This document shows, piece after piece, positions 24,303 to 31,809 of a stretch of 33,551 bases of DNA. The notes under the pieces were generated by a model, which saw nothing but the letters and a program-made list of their open reading frames with translations, did no database searches and was not told the DNA's origin. Source of the stretch: Spirochaetaceae bacterium (lineage in GTDB: Bacteria; Spirochaetota; Spirochaetia; Treponematales; Breznakiellaceae); NCBI GenBank assembly GCA_031262035.1, contig JAISIL010000180.1:1-33551 (forward strand), given 5' to 3'. Made by a program: the position numbers and the translations under genes. Within the stretch, counting starts at the first letter, position 1. Each line of letters opens with the position of its first letter.

Positions 24303-25261
24303 TGGTATCAGGTTTACTGGCAGGTCTTTTATGGGGTTTGGACACGGTGATACTCGGTGTGGCTCTGGTGATGACGCCTTTTTTCAGCACGGAACAGGCG
24401 ATATTTCTTGCGCCATTTGTCAGCACCTTTTTGCACGACATAAGTTCGTCAATATGGATGCTTATTTACATGGGCATAAAAAAAGAGTATAGCAAAATAA
24501 TCCGCGCACTGAAAACACGGAGTGGTAAATTTATCATTCTTGCTGCTTTACTTGGCGGCCCAATTGGTATGACAGGATATGTGCTGGCTATCAATAATAT
24601 CGGCCCTTCGTATACGGCAATTATTTCTTCGATGTTCCCGGCTGTTGGCGCACTGCTCTCTTTTATTTTTCTTAAAGAAAAGATGCGCTGGTATCAGATA
24701 CTGGGGCTGCTTGTCAGTATCGGCGGTGTTATTGCGCTCAGTTACAGCCCCGGTGGAGAGGTTACTAATTTGGGCATTGGCCTTGTAGGTGCACTGATGT
24801 GTGTGTTTGGCTGGTCAATTGAAGCAGTCATTTGCGCTTATGGTTTGCGCGACCCAAACATTAGCGACGAACAGGCTTTGCAGATTCGGCAATTAACATC
24901 GGCCTTGTTTTATGCAATTATTTTACTACCCATATTAAGCGGCTGGCCTTTTACTGTTGAAATTGCAGGAAGCCTTAAAGATTTGTCGTTCAGTGCATCT
25001 TCTATTTTTGGCAACCCGATGCTTGTTATCATTATTTCCGCACTTTTTGGAACGGCATCGTATGTGTTTTATTACAAAGCCATTGTCAAAATTGGCGCTT
25101 CAAAATCGATGGCATTGAATATCACTTATTCTGCCTGGGCAATTCTTTTCTCATTTATGCTTTTAAAGACAACACCCAGTGTGATGAGTATCATTTGTGC
25201 ACTGATTGTTATGGCAGGTTCTATTGTAGCATCGACAAAGGATTTGTATCCCAACAAATAA
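24302..25261 (+). CDS. licB: EamA/DMT-family transporter (LicB-like choline permease)
   Basis: The 319-residue membrane protein has about ten hydrophobic helices in two EamA halves. Visible features are 'GLLAGLLWGLDTVILGVALV' at the N-terminus, 'GPSYTAIISSMFPAVGALLSFIFLKE' at the end of the first half and 'GASKSMALNITYSAWAILFSFMLLK' at the end of the second. Next to licA, import of choline is the best-supported role, as in the Haemophilus lic1 locus. Translation is coupled to licA (TAATG). The following DUF3791 gene begins 13 bases downstream on the same strand. Confidence 0.85.
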   Translation: MVSGLLAGLLWGLDTVILGVALVMTPFFSTEQAIFLAPFVSTFLHDISSSIWMLIYMGIKKEYSKIIRALKTRSGKFIILAALLGGPIGMTGYVLAINNIGPSYTAIISSMFPAVGALLSFIFLKEKMRWYQILGLLVSIGGVIALSYSPGGEVTNLGIGLVGALMCVFGWSIEAVICAYGLRDPNISDEQALQIRQLTSALFYAIILLPILSGWPFTVEIAGSLKDLSFSASSIFGNPMLVIIISALFGTASYVFYYKAIVKIGASKSMALNITYSAWAILFSFMLLKTTPSVMSIICALIVMAGSIVASTKDLYPNK

Positions 25262-25274
25262 AGAGGAAGAATAA

Positions 25275-25484
25275 TTGAAAATAGCAAAGAAACACCTATC
25301 ATTTTTGGTCTTTTGTATTGAATATTATTCAGCGCACATTAAAAGCTCCTCATCTGAAGTATACAAATTATTTGTTAGAACCGGACTTCTTAATATGTTA
25401 GTGAATGATTATGAAGATTTACATGGTATGTCCTTTGAGTACTTAATGCAGTTTTTTGACGAATATTTTGGAGAAAAGGTATGA
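25275..25484 (+). CDS. DUF3791 small protein (module 1, first gene)
   Basis: The 69-residue protein starts with TTG preceded by AAGAGGAAG. Its sequence 'KKHLSFLVFCIEYYSAHIK...VYKLFVRTGLLNMLVNDYEDLHGMSFEYLMQFF' fits the DUF3791 pattern: two or three helices, a conserved 'GL--ML---Y--LH--S'. Function is unknown, but the family is commonly coded next to DUF3990, as here with a four-base overlap. It could be an antitoxin or adaptor. A second copy is at 29437-29652. Confidence 0.75.
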   Translation: MKIAKKHLSFLVFCIEYYSAHIKSSSSEVYKLFVRTGLLNMLVNDYEDLHGMSFEYLMQFFDEYFGEKV

Positions 25485-25978
25485 TACTGTATCATGGGAG
25501 TATAGTTTCAGTTTTAGAGCCCCAAATTATTATTACAGAGGCCGGCAGAGATTTTGGCCCCGGATTTTATACAACAAGCATTAAACAGCAGGCTGAAAGA
25601 TGGGCTCGCAGGAAGGCAAAAATACAAAAGCGATTACTCCATGAAGCACAGGCTATTGTTAGCATTTATGAGTTTGATGAAACGAATTATGATGTATTAA
25701 GAGTTTTGCATTTCCCTGAGCCTTCTATTGACTGGCTTGATATGGTATGCCATTGTCGAAGCGATAATTCATTCAAACACGGTTATGATATAGTTACAGG
25801 TAAAATTGCAAATGATACAGTTGGAGAAACGGTAAGTTATGTTGTTCAAGGAATAATGAGAAAAGAAGATGCTCTCGAGAAGTTGAAATTTGAGAATATA
25901 AACGATCAAATTTGTTTTTTCACAAATAAGGCGCTTCAACATTTAACCTATACTGGTTTCAGAAAAATTGCTTTATGA
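25481..25978 (+). CDS. DUF3990 protein, predicted ADP-ribosyltransferase-like
   Basis: The protein has 165 residues. 'LYHGS' at 3-7 and 'GRDFGPGFYTTS' at 22-33 are the two hallmark strands of DUF3990, which I recall being grouped with the ADP-ribosyltransferase superfamily; the spacing (Y/H-G, then F-x-x-G-F-Y-T-T) fits an NAD-binding core. 'VRDxxx'-type ends vary, and here 'FFTNKALQHLTYTGFRKI' closes the domain. It may be a toxin or a housekeeping modifier of an unknown target. It overlaps the genes on both sides by four bases (ATGA twice), so the three are made together. The catalytic residues were not verified by alignment. Confidence 0.75.
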   Translation: MILYHGSIVSVLEPQIIITEAGRDFGPGFYTTSIKQQAERWARRKAKIQKRLLHEAQAIVSIYEFDETNYDVLRVLHFPEPSIDWLDMVCHCRSDNSFKHGYDIVTGKIANDTVGETVSYVVQGIMRKEDALEKLKFENINDQICFFTNKALQHLTYTGFRKIAL

Positions 25979-26196
25979 CAGAAAAACATACATTGATAAA
26001 GGCCACTATTATACCGGAAGTAATTAAACTTATCGGGGATGAATGCAGGATATCAGAAGAAGATGCAATGAAGAAGTTTTATGAAAGCCCAATTTCTGAT
26101 GCTTTGGATGATGATGAAACGGGACTATGGGGTATGAGTCCCCTATATATTTTTTCGTTGTTTAAACAAGAAGCAATTGACCTTGACGGTGAATGA
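25975..26196 (+). CDS. Small acidic protein (module 1, third gene)
   Basis: This 73-residue acidic protein is not a family I can name with certainty. The core 'AMKKFYESPISDALDDDETGLWGMSPLYIFSLFKQE' aligns by eye with 'AVEDFLSSEVFACLEDTKTGLYRESPGLVYDLFRDE' of the protein at 29689-29919, so both belong to one family (pattern L-D-D--TGL---SP---Y--F--E). It overlaps the DUF3990 stop by four bases. As an acidic partner coupled to a possible toxin it could be its antitoxin; this is inference. Confidence 0.7.
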   Translation: MTEKHTLIKATIIPEVIKLIGDECRISEEDAMKKFYESPISDALDDDETGLWGMSPLYIFSLFKQEAIDLDGE

Positions 26197-26201
26197 CGGC
26201 A

Positions 26202-26282
26202 AGGAGAAAATTGCGGGCGAAGTATCACGATGAAGGCATGGAAGAGTATGCGCTGAAGCGTTATATTATGGCAAAGAGGTGA
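26202..26282 (+). pseudogene. 3' remnant of a second licA-like gene
   Basis: The frame reads 'RRKLRAKYHDEGMEEYALK' then 'RYIMAKR' and stops, matching the LicA C-terminus 'GKLRAMYHEEGMEEYALN' 'RYIRAKK'. At DNA level 26205-26279 and 24198-24272 are about 85% identical by my count. The rest of this second copy is absent: the DUF3791/DUF3990 module abuts it. Confidence 0.85.
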
Positions 26283-26286
26283 TTAT

Positions 26287-27621
26287 ATGAAACGTATCAG
26301 AATAAAAAATTTTGGCCCTATAACTCAGGGGTATAAACGTGCAGACGGTTGGTTTGATATAAAGAAAGTTACCTTTTTTTGCGGCCCCCAGGGTAGCGGA
26401 AAAAGCACTATTGCTAAACTCATTTCCTCATTCTTATGGATAGAAAAAGCATTGCTGCGAGGTGATTTTACAGAGAAAGAACTAAACTATTCATTTCTTC
26501 GCAATGAACGATTTAAATACTTAGGCATTGACAACTATTTTCTATTGGAAAATGGAACTGAAATTGAGTTTGAAAGCGATGTTTATTCTTTTAGGTGTAT
26601 TAGTAAAAAAATAACTGTAAAATCAAATTTGGGAAAACAATATATTCGGCCAAAAATAATGTACATACCTGCTGAAAGAAATTTATTAAGCACTGTAAAT
26701 GATAAAATACTTGATAACATGAAAGGATTACCGCAAACACTTTATACACTTCTTGCAGAATATAACAAAACTAAAAAAAGTATTGGAAGTAGCAAGCAAC
26801 AATTGCCTTTAGAGGATGTTTTCTTTTATTATGACGAGAAAAGTGATACATCTTTTATTACAAACAAGGCACAAACATACAAATTGCCTGTAAGCGAGAG
26901 TGCAAGTGGTTATCAGTCGCTTATTCCAATGACCTTAGTATCACATTATTTGGCAGAAGAAGAAAATTATCTGAATGGTTCATCTGTTCAACCATTAACC
27001 TATAATATTGAACAAAGAATGAAGTCCGGCTTGAATAAGATGAATGTGCCTGATGTGGTATTACATTTTTCATCGGGTGATGTAAGTTTAGAATTAAAAG
27101 CAGTTTTAGATACATCGGGAATACCATATGCTATTACCGAAAAAGCGAGTAATCGAAAAGTGGCCTATAATCAAATAGAGAATAATTTATTAAATTACCT
27201 GTCTCGTTTTTACAATCAATGTTTTGTTAATATAGTAGAAGAACCGGAGCAAAATTTATATCCGGCATCCCAACGATTAATTTTGTATGATTTACTCTCT
27301 TGCAACAATAAGAAAAAAAATAATATGCTTGTATTAACAACGCATAGCCCCTACATGCTATATTATATAACGCTTGCAATAAAAGCCGGACAGTTGCTGG
27401 CAAAAGGTGTTCCTTATAATAAGATTAAAAGCATTATTCCTGAGAATGCCATTGTTCATGGTTCTGATGTTGTTATTTATGAACTTAATGAAAAAGGTTT
27501 TATAAATAAACTAAGCTCATATAAAGATATGCCTTCTGATACAAATATTTTAAACAATGAGATATCTAAAGGAAATGATGATTTTGATAAAATGCTTTAC
27601 CTGGAAAAAAATGCAGGATGA
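26287..27621 (+). CDS. OLD/ABC-like AAA ATPase (AAA_21-type)
   Basis: The 444-residue protein starts with 'MKRIRIKNFGPI', typical of RecF/SMC/OLD-like ATPases. Walker A 'GPQGSGKST' is at 33-41, the ABC-type signature 'SASGYQS' at 205-211, Walker B 'VNIVEEPEQNLYP' at 314-326 (tandem Glu as in AAA_21) and the switch His353 in 'VLTTHSPYML'. There is no TOPRIM domain, unlike full OLD nucleases. It overlaps the next gene by four bases; that gene encodes a PD-(D/E)XK-like protein, so the pair could be an ATPase-nuclease defence or DNA-repair unit. The ATG follows AGAGGTGAT. Confidence 0.85.
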   Translation: MKRIRIKNFGPITQGYKRADGWFDIKKVTFFCGPQGSGKSTIAKLISSFLWIEKALLRGDFTEKELNYSFLRNERFKYLGIDNYFLLENGTEIEFESDVYSFRCISKKITVKSNLGKQYIRPKIMYIPAERNLLSTVNDKILDNMKGLPQTLYTLLAEYNKTKKSIGSSKQQLPLEDVFFYYDEKSDTSFITNKAQTYKLPVSESASGYQSLIPMTLVSHYLAEEENYLNGSSVQPLTYNIEQRMKSGLNKMNVPDVVLHFSSGDVSLELKAVLDTSGIPYAITEKASNRKVAYNQIENNLLNYLSRFYNQCFVNIVEEPEQNLYPASQRLILYDLLSCNNKKKNNMLVLTTHSPYMLYYITLAIKAGQLLAKGVPYNKIKSIIPENAIVHGSDVVIYELNEKGFINKLSSYKDMPSDTNILNNEISKGNDDFDKMLYLEKNAG

Positions 27622-28136
27622 AAATCAATTTCTTCGATAAAAAATATATTTCAGAGCCATCCAGAAACAATGCGAAATATGGAATAATTGATGCTGATAA
27701 CAGGACAAAGAAACCTGCATATACAACATTATTGCATTGTGAAGAATGGGAAGCTGTTGTTATAAATAATGGCACTAAAAATATACAATTTGTTGCGGTT
27801 GACCATAATATTGTGCTTCTAAAGAAGCAAGGCCGTTTAAAAGATGACTCATGTGATGGATTTTTATATACCGTAGATACTAATGATAAATTATGTTTTG
27901 TAGAAATTAAAGGTGGGGATGGAGTAAAAAATTGGGCAAATGATGCATTTAAGCAACTGCAAACCACATTGCGTCATTTTAATATGAGTCATAAAAATAT
28001 TGACTATAAAGAAAAAGTCGCTTATGCTGCAAATGCAGTCCACCCTGAATTTGTAACTTTCAAAGCAACCCGGAAAGAAAAGTTTATTGATAAAACAGGC
28101 TTCGATTTACAGTTTTGTTATAAAATTGTATTTTGA
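27618..28136 (+). CDS. PD-(D/E)XK-like protein, partner of the OLD-like ATPase
   Basis: This 172-residue protein belongs to no family I can name. 'CDGFLY' (Asp80), 'LCFVEIKGG' (Glu96-x-Lys98) and the following helix 'ANDAFKQLQTTLRHF' (Gln113) form the D...ExK...Q arrangement of PD-(D/E)XK nucleases. N-terminal residues 1-60 have no recognised motif and include a Cys/Glu-rich 'HCEEWEAVVINNG'. The start overlaps the ATPase stop (ATGA), as for a dedicated partner. The fold assignment is from motif spacing alone; a non-nuclease sensor built on this fold is possible. Downstream to 28280 no gene is recognised. Confidence 0.65.
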   Translation: MKINFFDKKYISEPSRNNAKYGIIDADNRTKKPAYTTLLHCEEWEAVVINNGTKNIQFVAVDHNIVLLKKQGRLKDDSCDGFLYTVDTNDKLCFVEIKGGDGVKNWANDAFKQLQTTLRHFNMSHKNIDYKEKVAYAANAVHPEFVTFKATRKEKFIDKTGFDLQFCYKIVF

Positions 28137-28280
28137 GTGATAACAGACCATAAGAGATAAAACTCGATAAAGTTTGTTTTAATGATGCCATTAATTTTCA
28201 ATGGGATATTATAATTGAACTTGAGAGCGGAATGATACAGGCAATGCAGCTCTAAAGGCGATAAAAGCGGAGGAAGGTGT

Positions 28281-29426
28281 ATGAACCCATTTGTGTATGC
28301 TGATTTAGCCAGAGAAGAACATTTTTTTGACAGAGAAGAAGAAACACGCTACATTATGAGTACCCTTACAAGTGGGAACAATATGGTTCTCTATGCACCA
28401 CGCCGCTATGGTAAAACTTCGCTTGTTTATCATGTTATGGAAAAACTTGAGAAAGAGAAATACACCTGTATTTATTTTGATTTTATGAAAGTGTTTTCTG
28501 TGGAAAATTTTGTTCGTATGTATACCAAAGCGCTCTATGAAAGACAGAATAATTTACAGAAAATTTCTGCTACTTTAGTATCTACTCTTAAATCTATTCG
28601 TCCAATGGTGGTTTTTGATGATGACGGTAAACCGGAAGTCACTGTTGATATAGCACATACACCAATTGATATAAATACAATTGAAAACCTGATTGATGTG
28701 CCCGAGAAGATTGCGGAAAGTAACAAAGAAATAAACAAGGTTATTGTTTTTTTTGATGAATTTCAGGAAGTAGAGCGGCTTAAAGATATACACATGGAAG
28801 CATTGCTCAGGAGTAAAATTCAGTTTCAGGCAAAAACAAGTTATTGTTTTCTTGGAAGCAAAAAACATCTTTTGCAAGACATGTTTCTGAATTATAAGAG
28901 GCCGTTTTACAACTCTGTCGCTCATCTATCAATAGGCCCTTTGGCAAGAGAAGATACAATTAAATATCTACAGACGGGTTTTGAAAATTCAAAAATTCTG
29001 CTCACAAAAGATGATATTATATATTTAATAGAAAAGGCAAATGATATACCATATTATATACAAATGCTTGCTTCGGAAGTGTGGGAGTATTCAGTCGGAA
29101 CTAAAGAACCGGTCAATACTAATGTTATGGATATATGTGTTAAACGTATTATAAAAAAACAGTCTGGTTTATATTATGAAATATTTGACAGACAAACAAA
29201 AGGCAAAAAAGAATTGTTGATAGCATTGATTAATGACGGATTTATGATTAGTTCAATGGAATTTATAAAAAAACATAATTTGAGCAGTATAACAACAGTT
29301 CAAAATGCAGCCAAAAGTTTGTTAAACGATAGTATCGTCGAAAAAGATAAAGATAGATGGTTTATAGCCGACCCATTTTTCAGAACATATATAAAGCAAG
29401 TTATTAATGGGACTGGTTTGATATAA
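28281..29426 (+). CDS. AAA ATPase, archaeal ATPase_2-like (copy 2)
   Basis: The 381-residue protein is paralogous to the one at 22290-23402. Walker A 'APRRYGKTS' is at 39-47, Walker B '[14 protein letters not shown]' near 155-168, and the C-terminus 'WFIADPFFRTYIKQVINGTGLI' matches the paralogue in layout. The first G of Walker A is Ala, which occurs in this family. An RBS of GGAGGAAGG precedes the ATG. It is followed within 11 bases by the DUF3791 gene of module 2, whereas copy 1 is separated from module 1 by licA-licB. Function is unknown; it may be a regulator or activator of the neighbouring module. Confidence 0.82.
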   Translation: MNPFVYADLAREEHFFDREEETRYIMSTLTSGNNMVLYAPRRYGKTSLVYHVMEKLEKEKYTCIYFDFMKVFSVENFVRMYTKALYERQNNLQKISATLVSTLKSIRPMVVFDDDGKPEVTVDIAHTPIDINTIENLIDVPEKIAESNKEINKVIVFFDEFQEVERLKDIHMEALLRSKIQFQAKTSYCFLGSKKHLLQDMFLNYKRPFYNSVAHLSIGPLAREDTIKYLQTGFENSKILLTKDDIIYLIEKANDIPYYIQMLASEVWEYSVGTKEPVNTNVMDICVKRIIKKQSGLYYEIFDRQTKGKKELLIALINDGFMISSMEFIKKHNLSSITTVQNAAKSLLNDSIVEKDKDRWFIADPFFRTYIKQVINGTGLI

Positions 29427-29436
29427 TGATAAAAAA

Positions 29437-29652
29437 ATGAATGAACGAGTTAAAATACAATATTTGTTTCTTTGCATGATGAAGTGTGCCGTAAAACGCC
29501 ATACAACACTTAAGGCAGTTTATTCTTATTTTAATCAGTATGGCGCTGTGTCTTTTTTAATGGATTGCTATGAGGCGGAGCACCAGTTGTCGCTTGAAGA
29601 TGCTGTGGAAGATGCTGAAACCGTATGTCGTAACAACGGGGGAACCTGGTGA
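29437..29652 (+). CDS. DUF3791 small protein (module 2)
   Basis: This 71-residue protein resembles the one at 25275-25484: 'YLFLCMMKCAVKRHTTLKAVYSYFNQ' aligns with 'FLVFCIEYYSAHIKSSSSEVYKLFVR', and 'AVSFLMDCYEAEHQLSLEDAVE' with 'LLNMLVNDYEDLHGMSFEYLMQ'. In module 1 this gene overlaps a DUF3990 gene; here the DUF3990 gene is missing and only 36 bases separate it from the third gene. No strong Shine-Dalgarno sequence was seen before the ATG, which lies 11 bases past the ATPase stop. Confidence 0.72.
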   Translation: MNERVKIQYLFLCMMKCAVKRHTTLKAVYSYFNQYGAVSFLMDCYEAEHQLSLEDAVEDAETVCRNNGGTW

Positions 29653-29696
29653 CAATTATTGTGCAACTACGGAAAACAGGAATTTATTATGACTAG
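29649..29696 (+). pseudogene. Scar of a deleted DUF3990 gene
   Basis: A 15-codon GTG frame (MTIIVQLRKTGIYYD) overlaps the DUF3791 stop by four bases, exactly where DUF3990 starts in module 1. In another frame ACTACGG...TTATTATGA ends in a TGA overlapping the ATG of the third gene, mirroring the DUF3990 end in module 1. This fits an internal deletion that kept both junctions. The sequence is too short to prove homology. Confidence 0.4.
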
Positions 29697-29919
29697 TTGT
29701 GAATACAACATCCCCCTTGTTTGCGCAGATACGATTTATTATTATATGCGGGATACCGATATACCATTGACTCGAGCAGTTGAAGATTTTTTGTCATCTG
29801 AAGTTTTCGCTTGTCTGGAAGACACGAAAACAGGTTTATATCGGGAAAGTCCTGGCTTAGTGTATGACCTATTCAGAGACGAACTTAGCAATGGCAAACT
29901 AATTCAAGAAGAGATATAA
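29689..29919 (+). CDS. Small acidic protein (module 2, third gene)
   Basis: The 76-residue protein is homologous by eye to that at 25975-26196 (shared pattern A---F--S------ED--TGL---SP--VY-LF--E). The ATG at 29689 is preferred over an earlier non-ATG start at 29659 because it matches the module-1 layout. If the family is an antitoxin, this is an orphan that could still neutralise a DUF3990 toxin, including the one in module 1. That is inference only. Confidence 0.68.
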   Translation: MTSCEYNIPLVCADTIYYYMRDTDIPLTRAVEDFLSSEVFACLEDTKTGLYRESPGLVYDLFRDELSNGKLIQEEI

Positions 29920-29928
29920 TAAACTTAA

Positions 29929-31713
29929 ATGAAAAAGATTTTATTACATATTTTTATGTGCATCATTTCTGCATCACTTACCTGGGCAGAGGCCCCTGTG
30001 CAGGATTTTGGCAATGCAACACTAAAAACTACAGAAGAAGACTATTACGACTTTCTTGTATTGCAGGGCATTGTTGAACGTCCTTATCTGAATTACCGAA
30101 CATTATCAGACAATAGATATCAAATCTTATCCGATAATTCTTCCTCCTCCCCCCTTGCGGGGGAGGTTGGGTGGGGGGGAATCACTCACCCCTGGCAAAA
30201 CCTGAACCTGGGCTACCCACATCAATTGTTTGGTGAAAAGAATTCCTTCAATTCACTTTCCATGCAGGTGTTCGGGCCTGATTTATTTATGTCCTATAAC
30301 ACTGCGGCGCCTTATGGGCAAAACGATGGGGCATTATGGCAGGGCAGGGGTTTTAATGCAAGTTTTACTACAGGTATACGCTTTGAAGGCTGGGGAGTAG
30401 AAGCGACGCTAAAACCGCAACTTGCATTCAGTCAGAATGCGGCATTTAAGTATATGCCTACCTCAAGCTCTATGCAGGGAGCAAATTATGCAGGAAAGGC
30501 AGATACATACGGATACTTCTGGGGGCTTGTAGATGCTCCACAGCGTTTTGGTGATAAGCCTTTCTTTACCTATGATTGGGGGGACAGCGAAGTTCGCTGG
30601 TCGCCATTAACATTGATTAGTGCATTTACAAATTGGTCTGGATGGGATGGCTTTGATAAAAACTTGACGATAGGTTTTGGCACACAGGCTGTGTGGCTTG
30701 GGCCTTCGTATCTCAATTCGATTCTGCTTTCCAACAATGCACCGACTTTTCCGAAATTTGATATTGGTATCAGGCGTCAACGGGTGACCATTCCTGGACT
30801 TGGATGGTATATTGGGGATATAGAATTCAGATTGTGGACAGGCCAGTTAAGTGAATCGAAGTATTTCGATAATGATAGCAATAATGATAAATGGATGATG
30901 AATGGTTTATCTCTCGCTTATAGTTTCCCAGATACCTTTTCTTGGTTAGATGGATTAACATTCTTTGCAAATCGTATCTCGATAACACCATGGGATTTTA
31001 AAAACTTGAAATATCTTTTCCCTAACAAATATAATGCTGATTGGACTGGGGAAGTAAGTTCTGAAGACCAAAAAATAACTTTCGGAGCCATATGGGTTTT
31101 TCCAAAAATTGGTTTTGAAGTTTATTTAGAGCTTGGAAAGGATGATTATAGTAATGAAATAATTACTCCTTGGCATACATTGACATATACTGCTAGTATT
31201 AAAAAAGTATTTAATTTTACAAAAGGAGTAGGTGCAGAACTTATTTTTGAACTAAGCAGCATGGAATCATCTCGAGATTATCTGTTTAAGCAGCAAGGCG
31301 GTTACACGTGGTTTATGCACCCCAACATGATGGGATATACTAATGGTGGTCAATGGCTTGGAGCAGGTTCTGGTTACGGAGGAAATAGTCAATATATTGA
31401 ATTTAAAGTTTTTTACCCAAAAGGTACGTCATCAATTTTTCTGCACAGGGATAATCCTGATAATAATTATATTTGGAGTCATACAGTAAGAAGTTTAGGT
31501 AATGATATGGCAATAATTAGACAATATGATGACAGTTATAAAGCAAATGTGAATATTGGTATTACAACTAGCTACAATGTAATCGGAAATTTAAGATTAA
31601 GTGGTGGCTTTATATATAACTATATCAAAAGGCCATATTTTGACAAGTGGGACATAAGTTCTGCACCAATCCATAATGTTTCGATACAATTAGGTATAAA
31701 ATATTGTTTCTAG
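29929..31713 (+). CDS. Outer-membrane beta-barrel, Wzi-like capsule assembly protein
   Basis: The 594-residue protein has a signal peptide (MKKILLHIFMCIISASLTWA) with likely cleavage before 'EAPVQ'. After a short helical segment come many alternating beta-strands, and it ends in Phe after 'GIKYC', the usual outer-membrane barrel signature. 'YGQNDGALWQGRGFNASFTTGIRF' and 'GVEATLKPQLAFSQN' resemble the Caps_assemb_Wzi family, which anchors capsule to the outer membrane. Residues ~70-85 ('SSSSPLAGEVGWGG') come from an in-frame palindromic repeat and are not part of the family. It lies ten bases after module 2. The family call is good, the exact ligand unknown. Confidence 0.75.
   Translation: MKKILLHIFMCIISASLTWAEAPVQDFGNATLKTTEEDYYDFLVLQGIVERPYLNYRTLSDNRYQILSDNSSSSPLAGEVGWGGITHPWQNLNLGYPHQLFGEKNSFNSLSMQVFGPDLFMSYNTAAPYGQNDGALWQGRGFNASFTTGIRFEGWGVEATLKPQLAFSQNAAFKYMPTSSSMQGANYAGKADTYGYFWGLVDAPQRFGDKPFFTYDWGDSEVRWSPLTLISAFTNWSGWDGFDKNLTIGFGTQAVWLGPSYLNSILLSNNAPTFPKFDIGIRRQRVTIPGLGWYIGDIEFRLWTGQLSESKYFDNDSNNDKWMMNGLSLAYSFPDTFSWLDGLTFFANRISITPWDFKNLKYLFPNKYNADWTGEVSSEDQKITFGAIWVFPKIGFEVYLELGKDDYSNEIITPWHTLTYTASIKKVFNFTKGVGAELIFELSSMESSRDYLFKQQGGYTWFMHPNMMGYTNGGQWLGAGSGYGGNSQYIEFKVFYPKGTSSIFLHRDNPDNNYIWSHTVRSLGNDMAIIRQYDDSYKANVNIGITTSYNVIGNLRLSGGFIYNYIKRPYFDKWDISSAPIHNVSIQLGIKYCF
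30141..30192. repeat. GC-rich palindromic repeat in frame within the Wzi-like gene
   Basis: CCTCCCCC (30146-30153) and GGGGGAGG (30159-30166) are exact complements around a 5-base loop, followed by GGTTGGGTGGGGGGGA and CACTCACCCC. It is translated as 'SPLAGEVGWGG', a peptide I recall from many unrelated bacterial proteins because of this repeat. Its base composition differs sharply from the surrounding gene. Confidence 0.85.
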
Positions 31714-31809
31714 GCATGAAAGAAAATATGGTGCAAAAAATTACTAAGCGACAAATTCATGAGAATGTTGCTTGATTCTGGACAGATTAAGTATGAAGAG
31801 GTAAAAGCG

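Noticed and set aside
28166-28255. Short frame ending in 'IIIELESGMIQAMQL' between the PD-(D/E)XK-like gene and ATPase copy 2
   Set aside because: It could be the tail of a lost gene, but it is too short and unmatched to annotate.
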